Positions 25,285 to 32,485 of a DNA stretch of 54,135 nt are shown here, one piece after another. The DNA is from Leptolyngbya sp. FACHB-60 (lineage in GTDB: Bacteria > Cyanobacteriota > Cyanobacteriia > Phormidesmidales > Phormidesmidaceae). The translations under genes and the position numbers were made by a program. The DNA lies in assembly GCF_014695775.1 (NCBI RefSeq), contig NZ_JACJOX010000040.1, positions 1 through 54,135 of the forward strand. Direction: 5' to 3'. The notes under the pieces are model-generated. The model saw nothing but the letters and a program-made list of their open reading frames with translations. It was not told where the DNA came from and did no database searches. How positions within the stretch are numbered: position 1 is the first letter of the stretch; each line of letters opens with the position of its first letter.

Positions 25285-25977
25285 TTAGGCTCCCTTGGGC
25301 TGACCTTCGGTGGTGGCGATTTCTCCGGTTTCCATCAGCTGCTTAAAGCGGCTGAGATCATCGCCAATCTGCTGTTCGGGTTCTTCGCCAAAGAGCTTGG
25401 CGATCGCAGCGGCCATAGCACCGCCCGGCAGCTCATATTCCATAACGACTTTGACCTCGGTGCCGCGATCGCCGGTAGCGGGCTGAAACCGCACAAACCC
25501 GGAGTGATTCACTTCGGCATCGTCGGTCGAGGTCCAGGCAATCAGGCGATCGGGCTGGTCATCTACAATCACCGCATCCCATTCGATGCTCTGGTCGAGG
25601 GGGGCGTTGACCACCCAGTGGGAATGCTGGGCGTCTTGAACCTGCACAGACTTGACATGACGCATAAACTGGGGCAGATTGTCGAACTGCCGCCAAAAGC
25701 TGTAGAGCTCTGATGCCGAACGATTGATTGTGACGGTTTTCTCAACCAAGATGGCCTTTTCGATGCCAACGGCTTCGCCAACCTGCTTGATCGTGCTTTT
25801 CTTTTGGACACCCTGGTAAGCTAAGCTGCCGCCGGCAGCCGCCATCAAGATCCCCCGCAGCGATCGCTGCTGCAAGCCGCCGAGAACCAAGGCGCCGCCG
25901 CTAATAATTGACGCCCACCGCTCTAACTTACTTGCCTCCGTATCTTTTGACGGTTGCGTGCTAACGGAATCTTCCAC
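25285..25977 (-). CDS. SRPBCC-family (cyclase/dehydrase-like) protein
   Basis: A 230-residue protein. Residues about 18-65 form a glycine-rich hydrophobic hairpin (ISGGALVLGGLQQ, LMAAAGGSLAYQGV), of the DUF2892 type. Residues about 75-220 are a START/SRPBCC fold with the typical VEKTVTINRSASELYSFWRQ, FDNLPQFMRHV and AWTSTDDAEVNHSGFV. SRPBCC folds bind lipids or other hydrophobic ligands. The start is GTG at 25977 without an obvious ribosome site. It is upstream of the secreted protein and zinc ADH genes and downstream of a holin-like gene; the combination is common in stress-related loci. Ligand unknown. Confidence 0.88.
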   Translation of the reverse strand: MEDSVSTQPSKDTEASKLERWASIISGGALVLGGLQQRSLRGILMAAAGGSLAYQGVQKKSTIKQVGEAVGIEKAILVEKTVTINRSASELYSFWRQFDNLPQFMRHVKSVQVQDAQHSHWVVNAPLDQSIEWDAVIVDDQPDRLIAWTSTDDAEVNHSGFVRFQPATGDRGTEVKVVMEYELPGGAMAAAIAKLFGEEPEQQIGDDLSRFKQLMETGEIATTEGQPKGA

Positions 25978-26076
25978 TTCGATAACCTCTGGGCAAAAAC
26001 GCTGTTTCTGTGGGCTTGGTACCCGGCTCGCTCCACGGCTTAGGGCCGTGGGGCGAGTTGGGTTGGGAGCTAGACA

Positions 26077-26484
26077 CTAGAGCTGAGAGGAGCGATCGGT
26101 GCTCAGCTCAGAGCCCTTGCCATCGCGTAGAAAGGCAGGGGTCTTCTTGTCGAAGTAGTTGTTGATGAAGGTGTTTACCGCCGATAGCACCAGCGGGCCT
26201 ACCAAAAAGCCGATGATGCCGGAGATGTAGAAGCCGGGCACCACCAGAGAGGCCGCCCACAGGCAGAGGCCGTTGAGAATCAGCGAAAATGCCCCAAAGC
26301 TAACGGCGTTAATGGGCATGGTCACGGTTTGCAGCGCCGGCTTGAGAAAGGCGTTGACCAAACCGACCGAGACAGCCGCGATCGCCGCTGCGGTTAGGGT
26401 GCTGATGGTGACCCCAGGCACAACTAGATCTACAACTAGCAGGCTAAGGGCCGTTGCCAAGCCAGATAAAAGAATGCTCCACAT
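26077..26484 (-). CDS. Phage-holin-4-like small membrane protein
   Basis: A 135-residue protein with four transmembrane helices (about 5-25, 31-50, 58-82 and 89-112) and a polar tail. The motif VNAFLKPALQTVTMPIN and the loop FLVGPLVLSAVNTFINNYF fit the 'phage holin family, superfamily IV' proteins, which in bacteria are ordinary chromosomal membrane proteins and not phage lysis genes. AGGAG precedes the ATG at the usual distance. It is the first gene of the minus-strand group that continues with SRPBCC. It diverges from the secreted BON gene. Function unknown. Confidence 0.85.
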   Translation of the reverse strand: MWSILLSGLATALSLLVVDLVVPGVTISTLTAAAIAAVSVGLVNAFLKPALQTVTMPINAVSFGAFSLILNGLCLWAASLVVPGFYISGIIGFLVGPLVLSAVNTFINNYFDKKTPAFLRDGKGSELSTDRSSQL

Positions 26485-26952
26485 GGTGTCATCTCCTGAA
26501 AAACTACAAGCTCTGCGTAAATGAAAATTTGCCGGATGAGGCTAAAGCGGCTAACAGCCTAAAATAGCCAGGGCAATTGCAAATGATCTAAAATTTGCTT
26601 CACTTAGTTTCACGGTAAAAACCAATGCGGGTATATGTGTCTACTATTCGATAGATAAGCCAAAAATATAAACTAATATTTTTCTGGGCGTGGGGTCTAA
26701 CGACAATTTTGGCCGCGAAAAATTGAATAACTTTCCCAAATTTTTCGACCGACAACGAGAATTTTTCAACTATGGCAGCAGGTGAGGGCGCAATCGCAAA
26801 ACTATACCTTTTGACGGAGTCACCTTATTGCTGTTGGAGGATATGTAACTTAGCAAAGTTCTATACACTGCTGGTCTAAGCTAGTGAAGCGCAGCCAGCA
26901 AAGTGCGATCGCTCTGCGCCTTCACCCATAAATTTTGATTGGAGTAAAATCT
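26485..26952. other. Divergent AT-rich promoter region
   Basis: About 470 bp between the divergent holin-like and BON genes. It contains a short palindrome AAAAATAT-N6-ATATTTTT (26662-26683) and an A/T-rich stretch to 26760, then a HIP1 near 26907. Promoters for both directions must be here, but no unambiguous sigma site is visible. Confidence 0.5.
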
Positions 26953-27423
26953 ATGTCGATATCGTTAGAGATTGGAATGGCGGTGGTCGGTTTAGGGTTA
27001 GCCCTGATGCTGGTGCGTCTCCCCAAAGCTGGACAGTCTGGATTAATAGCCATGACTTGTTTGGCTATCATGCTGATCGGCTTCACCCAGCCCGCCTTCG
27101 CTGGTGCGGTTAATGGTGCTGCGCTGACCGACGAGCAAAAAGACCTCAACGAAACGCTTCAGTCCACGCCAGGCGACAGTCAATATCAGGGTATTGAATA
27201 TGCCGATGTCAAAGGTACTCCCCTGGGCGATCAGGACATTACTGACCGAGTGGAGAGCAAGGTTCCTGACACCCTCAAAATTAGCGTCTCCAATGGCTCA
27301 GTACGGCTATCGGGTAAGGTAAAGAGCCGCGACACGGCACGAGCCATCATTGAAGATGTTAAGTCTATTCCTGGTGTACATGAGGTTTCTTACGATATAG
27401 GCCTCAAGGAAATCACTCAATAA
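26953..27423 (+). CDS. Secreted or membrane-anchored BON-domain protein
   Basis: The ATG at 26953 is chosen because GGAG lies at 26941-26944; an in-frame TTG at 26935 is unlikely. The protein has 156 residues: two hydrophobic stretches (GMAVVGLGLALMLV, then GLIAMTCLAIMLIGFTQPAFA with an AFA cut site), a polar linker, and one BON domain at the C-terminus (DITDRVESKVPDTLKISVSN, VRLSGKVKSRDTARAIIEDV, GVHEVSYDI). BON domains attach periplasmic proteins to membranes, as in osmotically induced OsmY. An excellent terminator follows, so it is a single-gene unit. Confidence 0.87.
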   Translation: MSISLEIGMAVVGLGLALMLVRLPKAGQSGLIAMTCLAIMLIGFTQPAFAGAVNGAALTDEQKDLNETLQSTPGDSQYQGIEYADVKGTPLGDQDITDRVESKVPDTLKISVSNGSVRLSGKVKSRDTARAIIEDVKSIPGVHEVSYDIGLKEITQ

Positions 27424-27445
27424 GCAACAGATAGAGAACCTATTT

Positions 27446-27472
27446 AATCGGCGGCGCACCGCCGATTTTTTT
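27446..27472 (+). terminator. Rho-independent terminator of the BON gene
   Basis: AATCGGCGG (27446-27454), loop CGCA, CCGCCGATT (27459-27467), then T to 27472. This is the strongest intrinsic terminator in the window, 22 bp after the stop. Confidence 0.92.
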
Positions 27473-27618
27473 GTGCCTAAGTCAACTAGAAACTTTATCA
27501 TCCTCGTTTATTAATGCCCGAAAGCCGAAAATTCCGTCCAACAACGTATACAGTAAATATAAAAGTATATGAAGCAGCTTAAAGAATTTCAGTCACAGAC
27601 ATAATTTGAGAGCAATCG

Positions 27619-28017
27619 ATGCCCAGTGAAGTCAAACCTTTAAGCATAAACTCTACCTACGTTGTGTTGGATGGTAGCGGCAATGCTGTGCCGGTGTCGG
27701 TAAGCGACACCTTTTATGAAGAACTAAACCGCACCTTTGGAGACTTTAAAGACAAACGGCTTGTCTCTCAATACAGCTTTGCTCATGACTGGGGCACTTG
27801 GGAGATGCATCCCATTGGGGAAGAGTTTGTGTGCCTGATCTCGGGCCAGCTTGACCTTATCCTAGAGCAGAACGGTGTTGAAAATAAGCTATCCCTAGAA
27901 ACCCCTGGCTCCTATGTGATTGTGCCCAAAGGCATCTGGCACACGGCTAAAGTTCACCAGCCCAGCACTGTGTTGTTTATTACGCCCGGCGAAGGAACTC
28001 AAAACCGACCTGTTTAG
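27619..28017 (+). CDS. Cupin-domain protein
   Basis: A 132-residue single-domain cupin. The conserved first motif appears as WEMHPIGEEFVCLISGQLDL (about 72-91) and the second as PGSYVIVPKGIWHTAKVH (about 100-117), with His74, Glu79 and His112 as likely metal ligands (the usual GxHxHxxxE motif is reduced here to one His and one Glu). No signal peptide. It stands alone between two hairpin terminators, and nothing nearby points to a substrate. Small cupins of this form can be isomerases, dioxygenases or binding proteins; no call is possible. Confidence 0.85.
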   Translation: MPSEVKPLSINSTYVVLDGSGNAVPVSVSDTFYEELNRTFGDFKDKRLVSQYSFAHDWGTWEMHPIGEEFVCLISGQLDLILEQNGVENKLSLETPGSYVIVPKGIWHTAKVHQPSTVLFITPGEGTQNRPV

Positions 28018-28145
28018 AATGCAAGCGATCGCCGCAAAAACAGCCCTCTTAGTTGATCCGTAGCTGGATGGTTAAGTTTGAATCTGCCAATCGCTGAAAA
28101 GATGAACCGCAAACCTAGTGATGAAACGCAGTACTCAACGCTGGA

Positions 28146-28179
28146 GCGTGAGGGCTGCTGTCAATAGCAGCCCTCACGC
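28146..28179. terminator. 14-bp perfect hairpin between convergent genes
   Basis: GCGTGAGGGCTGCT (28146-28159) pairs exactly with 28166-28179 around GTCAAT, followed by AGCTTTTCC on the plus strand. It separates the cupin gene from the VOC gene ending at 28196. Confidence 0.7.
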
Positions 28180-28195
28180 AGCTTTTCCTAAAAGG

Positions 28196-28606
28196 TTAGG
28201 CAGGGCGATCGCAATTAATCAACCATGGCGTGCCAAACTGATCGACTACCATACCAAACCGGGCCGCCCAAAAGGTTTCCTGAATGGGCATCTTAATAGT
28301 GCCGTTTTCGGCCAAGGCTGCAAAGACATGCTCAGCCTTGTCTGGATCTTCAATGGCAATTAAGACAGAGGTGCCTTTAGGCTCTTCAAAGTATTCCGGC
28401 ATGCTGTCGGCCCCCATGAGTTCTTGATCGCCTAAGATCAGCTGAGAATGCATTATTTTGTCACGCCACTCTTCAGGCACTTGGTCAGCCATCGGCGATT
28501 CTCCGTAGGTCATCTTGTCGCCAACTTTGCCGCCTAAGACCTGTGCATAGTACGCAAATGCAGCCTCGCAATTGCCATTGAAGCTGAGGTAAGAATATAG
28601 TTTCAT
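28196..28606 (-). CDS. PhnB-like VOC-family protein
   Basis: A 136-residue protein of the vicinal-oxygen-chelate (glyoxalase/bleomycin-resistance) superfamily, PhnB-like branch: YLSFNGNCEAAFAYYAQVLG at the start, KIMHSQLILGDQELMGAD in the middle, and FWAARFGMVVDQFGTPWLIN at the end. PhnB-type proteins of this length are common partners of ECF42 sigma factors. AGGAGG lies just before the ATG. It is the last gene of the minus-strand transcript that probably begins at the ECF42 site at 29741-29769. Substrate unknown. Confidence 0.9.
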   Translation of the reverse strand: MKLYSYLSFNGNCEAAFAYYAQVLGGKVGDKMTYGESPMADQVPEEWRDKIMHSQLILGDQELMGADSMPEYFEEPKGTSVLIAIEDPDKAEHVFAALAENGTIKMPIQETFWAARFGMVVDQFGTPWLINCDRPA

Positions 28607-28762
28607 AGCGCCCTCCTGAGCTAAAGAATTAGGGAACGAGCGAAGCTAGATTTTGTAGTCGAGGTGTCAAAGATCCAGCAGTACAAAAGACCGATGGTGC
28701 GTAATGCACTGCTGAGACAAGGTTGGTGTGTCATACGAGTCGATGACACACCCGATAAACAT

Positions 28763-29167
28763 CTACTGAGGGACAGCGCCAGGTTCCATATACATCAGCT
28801 CCCAAATATGGCCGTCTAGATCTTGAAAGCCGTGAGCATACATAAACCCATAGTCTTGGGGGTCGTTATAGGTCGAGCCCCCGCCACTAACGGCTTTGCT
28901 TACCAGGCTATCAACCTCTTCGCGGCGATCGCAGGATAGGCACACTAAAACCTCGGTGTTTTGAGTTGCATCGCAGATAGCCTTAGGCGTAAAGGTTTTG
29001 AACTTGTCTTCGGTCAGCAGCATGACAAAAATATCGTCGCTGACAATCATGCAGGTAGCGGTTTCGTCGGTAAACTCAGGATTGAACTCAAAGCCGAGCT
29101 GGCCAAAGAACTCAACCGACTGGTCAAGATTTTTAACTGGCAGGTTGACAAAAATTTTGCGGCTCAT
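28763..29167 (-). CDS. VOC-family (glyoxalase-like) protein
   Basis: A 134-residue VOC-fold protein distinct from its neighbour: FVNLPVKNLDQSVEFFGQLG at the start, SDDIFVMLLTEDKFKTF, and HGFQDLDGHIWELMYMEPG at the end, where DGHIWEL supplies the usual C-terminal metal Glu. Proteins of this type are called lactoylglutathione lyase or extradiol dioxygenase by similarity but are mostly uncharacterised. AAGGAAACCC precedes the ATG. It lies 73 bp below the SnoaL-like gene and 156 bp above the PhnB-like gene, all on the same strand. Confidence 0.9.
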   Translation of the reverse strand: MSRKIFVNLPVKNLDQSVEFFGQLGFEFNPEFTDETATCMIVSDDIFVMLLTEDKFKTFTPKAICDATQNTEVLVCLSCDRREEVDSLVSKAVSGGGSTYNDPQDYGFMYAHGFQDLDGHIWELMYMEPGAVPQ

Positions 29168-29240
29168 GGTGGGTTTCCTTGATAATTTTGGGGGCTTAAA
29201 TCGTTAACTGTCTCTAGCGTCAAGCGGGGCGATGACAAAC

Positions 29241-29672
29241 CTACCCAACGCAACCCGCAGCCGGGTTAAATGGCAATGAGCAGTGCTCATGCACAATCTG
29301 CCATTCACCCTGTCGCTTTTGGTAGCCCGCAGTAACGCGCATCCACATATCTACCGCTGGATGACTGGGCTCAATGCCGGTAAAGCGAAACACCCAGTGG
29401 GCAAAGGCTAGATCGCCGTTGACGATAACGCGGAGATCTTTAGTTTCCATCCCTGAGGTTTCTGGCATGCAGGGCATACAGGCTTCCCACATGGCGCGAA
29501 TAGCAGCGCTGCCCTTGAGCTGAAGCGGTGGCTGCACATCAAAGAGAACGGCCTCTGGGCTATAGCGCGCCATAATTTGGTCAAGGTTTTTGGCGGTGAT
29601 GGCTTTGGATTGGTCGGCAATCAGCTGGCGAACTTGAGCTTCGTCACGAGTAATAGTGTTAGTACTAGTCAT
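29241..29672 (-). CDS. SnoaL/SgcJ-like NTF2-fold protein
   Basis: A 143-residue protein with the NTF2-like cone fold of SgcJ/EcaC-type proteins (DUF4440/SnoaL_3): EAQVRQLIADQSKAITAKNL, LDQIMARYSPEAVLFDVQPP, RAMWEACM, and the closing WMRVTAGYQKRQGEWQIVHE. Family members are often listed with ECF sigma factors; enzyme activity is unproven for most. GGAGACATCCC lies before the ATG. An ECF42-type promoter ends 70 nt upstream (29741-29769), making this the first gene of a three-gene transcript with the two VOC genes. Confidence 0.88.
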   Translation of the reverse strand: MTSTNTITRDEAQVRQLIADQSKAITAKNLDQIMARYSPEAVLFDVQPPLQLKGSAAIRAMWEACMPCMPETSGMETKDLRVIVNGDLAFAHWVFRFTGIEPSHPAVDMWMRVTAGYQKRQGEWQIVHEHCSLPFNPAAGCVG

Positions 29673-29740
29673 GGGATGTCTCCGAATATAGGTTGGAATG
29701 CAGGAGCCAACTAAACCGGCTGGCTCCCTGCTTCATCAAC

Positions 29741-29769
29741 TAGTCGAATAGAAGGCGGTGAGATCGACA
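29741..29769 (-). promoter_or_regulatory. ECF42-type promoter upstream of the SnoaL-like gene
   Basis: Read on the minus strand: TGTCGA (29769-29764), 17 bp, CGACTA (29746-29741). The same two hexamers with the same 17-bp gap occur upstream of the YciI gene at 32200. TGTCGA as -35 and CGA-T/C as -10 agree with the ECF42 target motif as I remember it. The first codon is 69 nt away. Confidence 0.8.
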
Positions 29770-29811
29770 GGTAGCACTACCCATTTAAGAAAAAACCGCA
29801 AAAATCTGCCT

Positions 29812-30171
29812 CTACTGGCCAGATGGCAAGCCAGTCAGTTCGACAATGGGGCGAATTTCGACGGTGCCTTTGTGCACAGAGGGAATGCGGCCCGCGATCG
29901 CGATCGCATCATCCAAATCTTCCGCCTCAATCAGAAAATAACCGCCGAGCTGTTCTCGGGTTTCGGCAAAGGGGCCGTCGGTCACCAGGCGTTTGCCGTC
30001 GCGCACCCGCACGCTGGTAGCTGTGGCCACCGATTGCAGGGGTGACGCGCCCAAATACTGACCGCTGGCGTGGAGGTCTTGAGTGAGTTTGACCGAATCT
30101 TGGTAGCAGCGCTCCTGTTCACCCTCACTCCAGACATTTTCGTCGCTGTAAATCAGCAGCATATATTTCAT
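29812..30171 (-). CDS. YciI/DGPF-domain protein
   Basis: A 119-residue YCII-fold protein with the hallmark DGPFAETRE (65-73), plus MKYMLLIY at the N-terminus and GGYFLIEAEDLDDAIAIA after the motif. DGPF proteins are the most constant companions of ECF42 sigma factors and are thought to be small enzymes or sensors with a ferredoxin-like fold (family knowledge). GGGAG precedes the ATG. It is the last gene of the group that begins at the ECF42 site near 32338. A 68-bp palindromic repeat lies between it and the DUF1579 gene, so co-transcription is likely but not certain. Confidence 0.92.
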   Translation of the reverse strand: MKYMLLIYSDENVWSEGEQERCYQDSVKLTQDLHASGQYLGASPLQSVATATSVRVRDGKRLVTDGPFAETREQLGGYFLIEAEDLDDAIAIAGRIPSVHKGTVEIRPIVELTGLPSGQ

Positions 30172-30232
30172 GGCTTAGCTCCCAAAGTTGACGGCTTCCA
30201 ATTGGCGGCGTTGCTTAACACGAGTATGATTT

Positions 30233-30300
30233 GCCTCCCGCCCCCAACTCTGGGGGACTTGGAAACTCTGTTTCCCCCCAAGAATTGGGGGGCAGGAGGC
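30233..30300. repeat. 68-bp imperfect palindrome, interspersed-repeat type
   Basis: The element begins GCCTCCCGCCCCCAACTC and ends, in reverse complement, GCCTCCTGCCCCCCAATTC. It fills most of the gap between the DUF1579 and YciI genes. Such C/G-rich palindromes are common dispersed repeats in filamentous cyanobacteria. As RNA it would fold into a long hairpin and could dampen transcription between the two genes. Confidence 0.7.
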
Positions 30301-30358
30301 CATGCAGAGTCTAAAGGTTTTGCCGGTTCAATTCCCTGATTCAGGAACGCCCAATCGA

Positions 30359-30835
30359 CTACTGGCGCCAGTAGTGGGCCGTCATAAACTGATGCCAACT
30401 CCCGTCGCCTGTGAGAATCTGTGATGTCATAATCCGGTGGTCGTCGCTGACAAATTCAATGATGTCTTTGTACGGAGCCATCGAGTTTTGACTAAAATCA
30501 GGCCCTTCAGTTTCTAGGGTTAGCGTCTGTTTCGCCTCATCTAGAGAGCCGCTGTAAACCCACATGTGGGTCATCATAGAACCGACAAAGGTACCGGTAT
30601 AGCGCTGAGCTTCGGGATTGTAGCCCAGGGTCATCAGGGTGGTGCCGGTTCCACCATCGGGCATTTCGCCTTCGCCTTCGGCCACAACCCAAATCCCGCC
30701 CAGGCTGCGAACCACCTCTGTACCACGAGTCTTTGACGGGGGCTGATCTGGCCCCATGCTGCACTCACATTCGCTAACCCATTTGCCAACCAGCCGGTCG
30801 AGCCACTGGTGTTCTGCCTGCGGTTCAATGTGCAT
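30359..30835 (-). CDS. DUF1579-family protein
   Basis: The ATG at 30835 is preferred over the one at 30901 because GGAGGG lies just upstream. The protein has 158 residues: HQWLDRLVGKWVSECECSMG, GTEVVRSLGGIWVVAEGEGE, TTLMTLGYNPEAQRYTGTFV, then MWVYSGSLDEAKQTLTLETEG. This is the eight- to ten-strand barrel of DUF1579/THAP4-like proteins, which can bind lipids or heme-like ligands. ECF42 loci frequently include this family. It lies 105 bp below the DUF899 gene on the same strand. Function unknown. Confidence 0.9.
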   Translation of the reverse strand: MHIEPQAEHQWLDRLVGKWVSECECSMGPDQPPSKTRGTEVVRSLGGIWVVAEGEGEMPDGGTGTTLMTLGYNPEAQRYTGTFVGSMMTHMWVYSGSLDEAKQTLTLETEGPDFSQNSMAPYKDIIEFVSDDHRIMTSQILTGDGSWHQFMTAHYWRQ

Positions 30836-30940
30836 AATGTCCCTCCAATTTTTTCTGTACAAGGTTGAAGTAGCTAGCGGGTTGGAAGTAGGTTTGGGCA
30901 AACTGGCGTCGACCTTGTCCCTACCCGCTGGTCGAAGGCG

Positions 30941-31669
30941 TTAGCCATAGGTCGGTCGCTGCGGCCAGCCCACAGGAGAATCTTCAAAGTCTTGCTGCCG
31001 ACCGTAGGGGGTGAGGTCGAGCAGGCTGTAAGCATCGGTCAGGCCTTCGCAGCCGCGAGCATAGGTCGAGTAGGTGTGAAAGACCTCGTCGTCGATGCGA
31101 AAGAACACGCTCATGCCGTGGCTTTCGCCCTGCATAAAGTGCTGATCTAAGTTACTCGCCAGCTCCTCCTGGTCGCGGTAGTTATACTGCACCGGGGCCA
31201 CCGCTGCATCTAGCGTGACGTGAAAATCGTAGTTAAAGTCGCTGGCAAAGGAAGAAAACCAGGGCAGAGTCCAACGTTGGCGGGCTTTGTATTGCTCAAG
31301 CTTGGTCAGCGGAGCGCGGGATACGAGCACGAAAGTGGTGTCGCGATCGCCCAGCAAACTCAGATCGCCTATTGCATTGACCAGGCCAGTACAGCCTGAG
31401 CAGCCGTTCTCCCACTCGGGGTCAAACATAAAGTGGTAGACCAGCAGCTGGTGGCGGCCCTCAAATAGATCGAGCAGGCTGGTCTCACCCTCAGACCCTT
31501 CAAATTTGTAGGTTTTCTCTAGCTTGACCATGGGCAGGCGGCGACGCTTGGCATTGACGCGATCGCGCTGTTTAGTCAGGGCTTTTTCGTCTGCTAAAAG
31601 CGCTTTTCGTTCCGCCAGCCAGGTGTCGGTCGACACCACGGGCGGATGGGCAAAAGTAGTGATAGTCAT
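30941..31669 (-). CDS. DUF899-family thioredoxin-like protein
   Basis: The ATG at 31669 is chosen because AAGGAG lies upstream; the longer reading from 31777 overlaps a dispersed repeat. The protein has 242 residues. Residues 14-50 are the basic DUF899 lead (TWLAERKALLADEKALTKQR), followed by a thioredoxin-like fold with Cys90-Ser-Gly-Cys93 in ENGCSGCTGL, and the conserved closing DLTPYGRQQDFEDSPVGWPQR. DUF899 is regularly found with ECF42. A redox role is suggested by CxxC, but the substrate is unknown. It is the second gene after the YciI-type gene at 32200. Confidence 0.92.
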   Translation of the reverse strand: MTITTFAHPPVVSTDTWLAERKALLADEKALTKQRDRVNAKRRRLPMVKLEKTYKFEGSEGETSLLDLFEGRHQLLVYHFMFDPEWENGCSGCTGLVNAIGDLSLLGDRDTTFVLVSRAPLTKLEQYKARQRWTLPWFSSFASDFNYDFHVTLDAAVAPVQYNYRDQEELASNLDQHFMQGESHGMSVFFRIDDEVFHTYSTYARGCEGLTDAYSLLDLTPYGRQQDFEDSPVGWPQRPTYG

Positions 31670-31708
31670 GGTAATTTCTCCTTGAGTGTTTAATCGAGAA
31701 TTTCCAGT

Positions 31709-31788
31709 TGGTGGGTTGGGTAGAGCGTTAGCGAAACCCAACAACGGTGGGCTTTGTTGGGTTGCACTGCGTTTCACCCAACCTACGC
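31709..31788. repeat. Dispersed GTTGGGTTTC-type inverted repeat
   Basis: GGTGGGTTGGGTAGAGCG with AAACCCAAC (31709-31742) is followed by TGTTGGGTTGCACTGCG with TTTCACCCAACCTACG (31755-31787). Each half is a partial palindrome of the common cyanobacterial repeat GTAGGTTGGG...CCCAACC. It lies between the YciI and DUF899 genes. Confidence 0.65.
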
Positions 31789-31804
31789 AATTCCTGATTT
31801 GCGC

Positions 31805-32200
31805 TCAGTGCAGGTTGGTCTGAAGGGTTTTGCTTTGGTTAACCTGGGCGTTGATCTCCTCATCCGCTGGGCGAATCTCAAAGGGACCATTGCGCACTCC
31901 GGGATGGTGCGACATCAGCTGAATGGCATGGTTAAGATCGCGGGCCTCCAGCATCAAGATGCCGCCGATCTGCTCCTTGGTTTCCGCAAAAGGGCCATCG
32001 GTAACGACAACTTGCCCATTCTGGTATCGCAGTGTCGCCGCATTGCGAACGCTTTGCAGCGCTTCTCCACCGATAAAGTGGCCGCCCCTCCGTAGTTCGT
32101 CATCGTAGGCAAAACAGTCGGCCATTAGATCCGCCTGCTCGGTTTCAGAAAGCTCATCCCACTGCGTTTCGTCGAAATAGCCTAGACAGATAAATTTCAT
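31805..32200 (-). CDS. YciI/DGPF-domain protein (second copy)
   Basis: The ATG at 32200 has GGAGG upstream and gives 131 residues starting MKFICLGYFDETQWDEL. The DGPFAETKE motif is at 68-76. Compared with the YciI protein at 29812 it has a longer N-terminal half and a longer tail, so it is a divergent paralogue. An ECF42-type promoter ends about 140 nt upstream (32338-32366), and DUF899 and DUF1579 follow on the same strand, so it heads this transcript. The role is presumably an oxidative or general stress response (inference from the family). Confidence 0.92.
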   Translation of the reverse strand: MKFICLGYFDETQWDELSETEQADLMADCFAYDDELRRGGHFIGGEALQSVRNAATLRYQNGQVVVTDGPFAETKEQIGGILMLEARDLNHAIQLMSHHPGVRNGPFEIRPADEEINAQVNQSKTLQTNLH

Positions 32201-32337
32201 GATTGCCTCCAAAATTTAGGTCTGGGGTCAAAGCCTGTCTGCGTTTCCCGTTTTGTGGGGTTGCGTCGCCTGCACCCCTGGGTTGGCAGCAAGGTGATTG
32301 ACTGTGGATTTGGCCTGAACTTGTCACCTTTGTGGAT

Positions 32338-32366
32338 TAGTCGTTTGGCTGGAGGGCAGATCGACA
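32338..32366 (-). promoter_or_regulatory. ECF42-type promoter upstream of the YciI gene
   Basis: On the minus strand: TGTCGA (32366-32361), 17 bp, CGACTA (32343-32338). It is identical in both hexamers and spacing to the site at 29741-29769, and the TCT after TGTCGA is also shared. It lies between the sigma factor gene and the first YciI gene, leaving about 137 nt of leader. Confidence 0.82.
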
Positions 32367-32485
32367 GGAGCGCAAAAGTTTTTTCTAATTTTTTTTGGAA
32401 TGCTCGACTACGGAGCTAAATCAACCATTGAACGGAGGGCTTAAGGACCGAAAACCAAGGTTAGACGAATTTCTGCCCCTAGCAA

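Noticed and set aside
26077..26484. Holin-like gene as a sign of a prophage
   Set aside because: This family is chromosomal in many bacteria, and no other phage gene (integrase, terminase, capsid) is near.
28656..28661. TAGTCG (minus CGACTA) upstream of the PhnB-like gene as a third ECF42 site
   Set aside because: The -10-like half is exact, but no TGTCGA lies 16-18 bp away (the hexamer there is GTACTG), so the gene is better read from the SnoaL transcript.
30316..30340. GGTTCAATTCC as a tRNA T-arm
   Set aside because: The flanking bases do not pair as a T-stem, and no acceptor or anticodon arm could be found.
31631..31636. TCGACA (minus TGTCGA) within the DUF899 gene as an internal ECF42 site
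   Set aside because: No CGACTA partner at 17 bp, and it lies in coding sequence.
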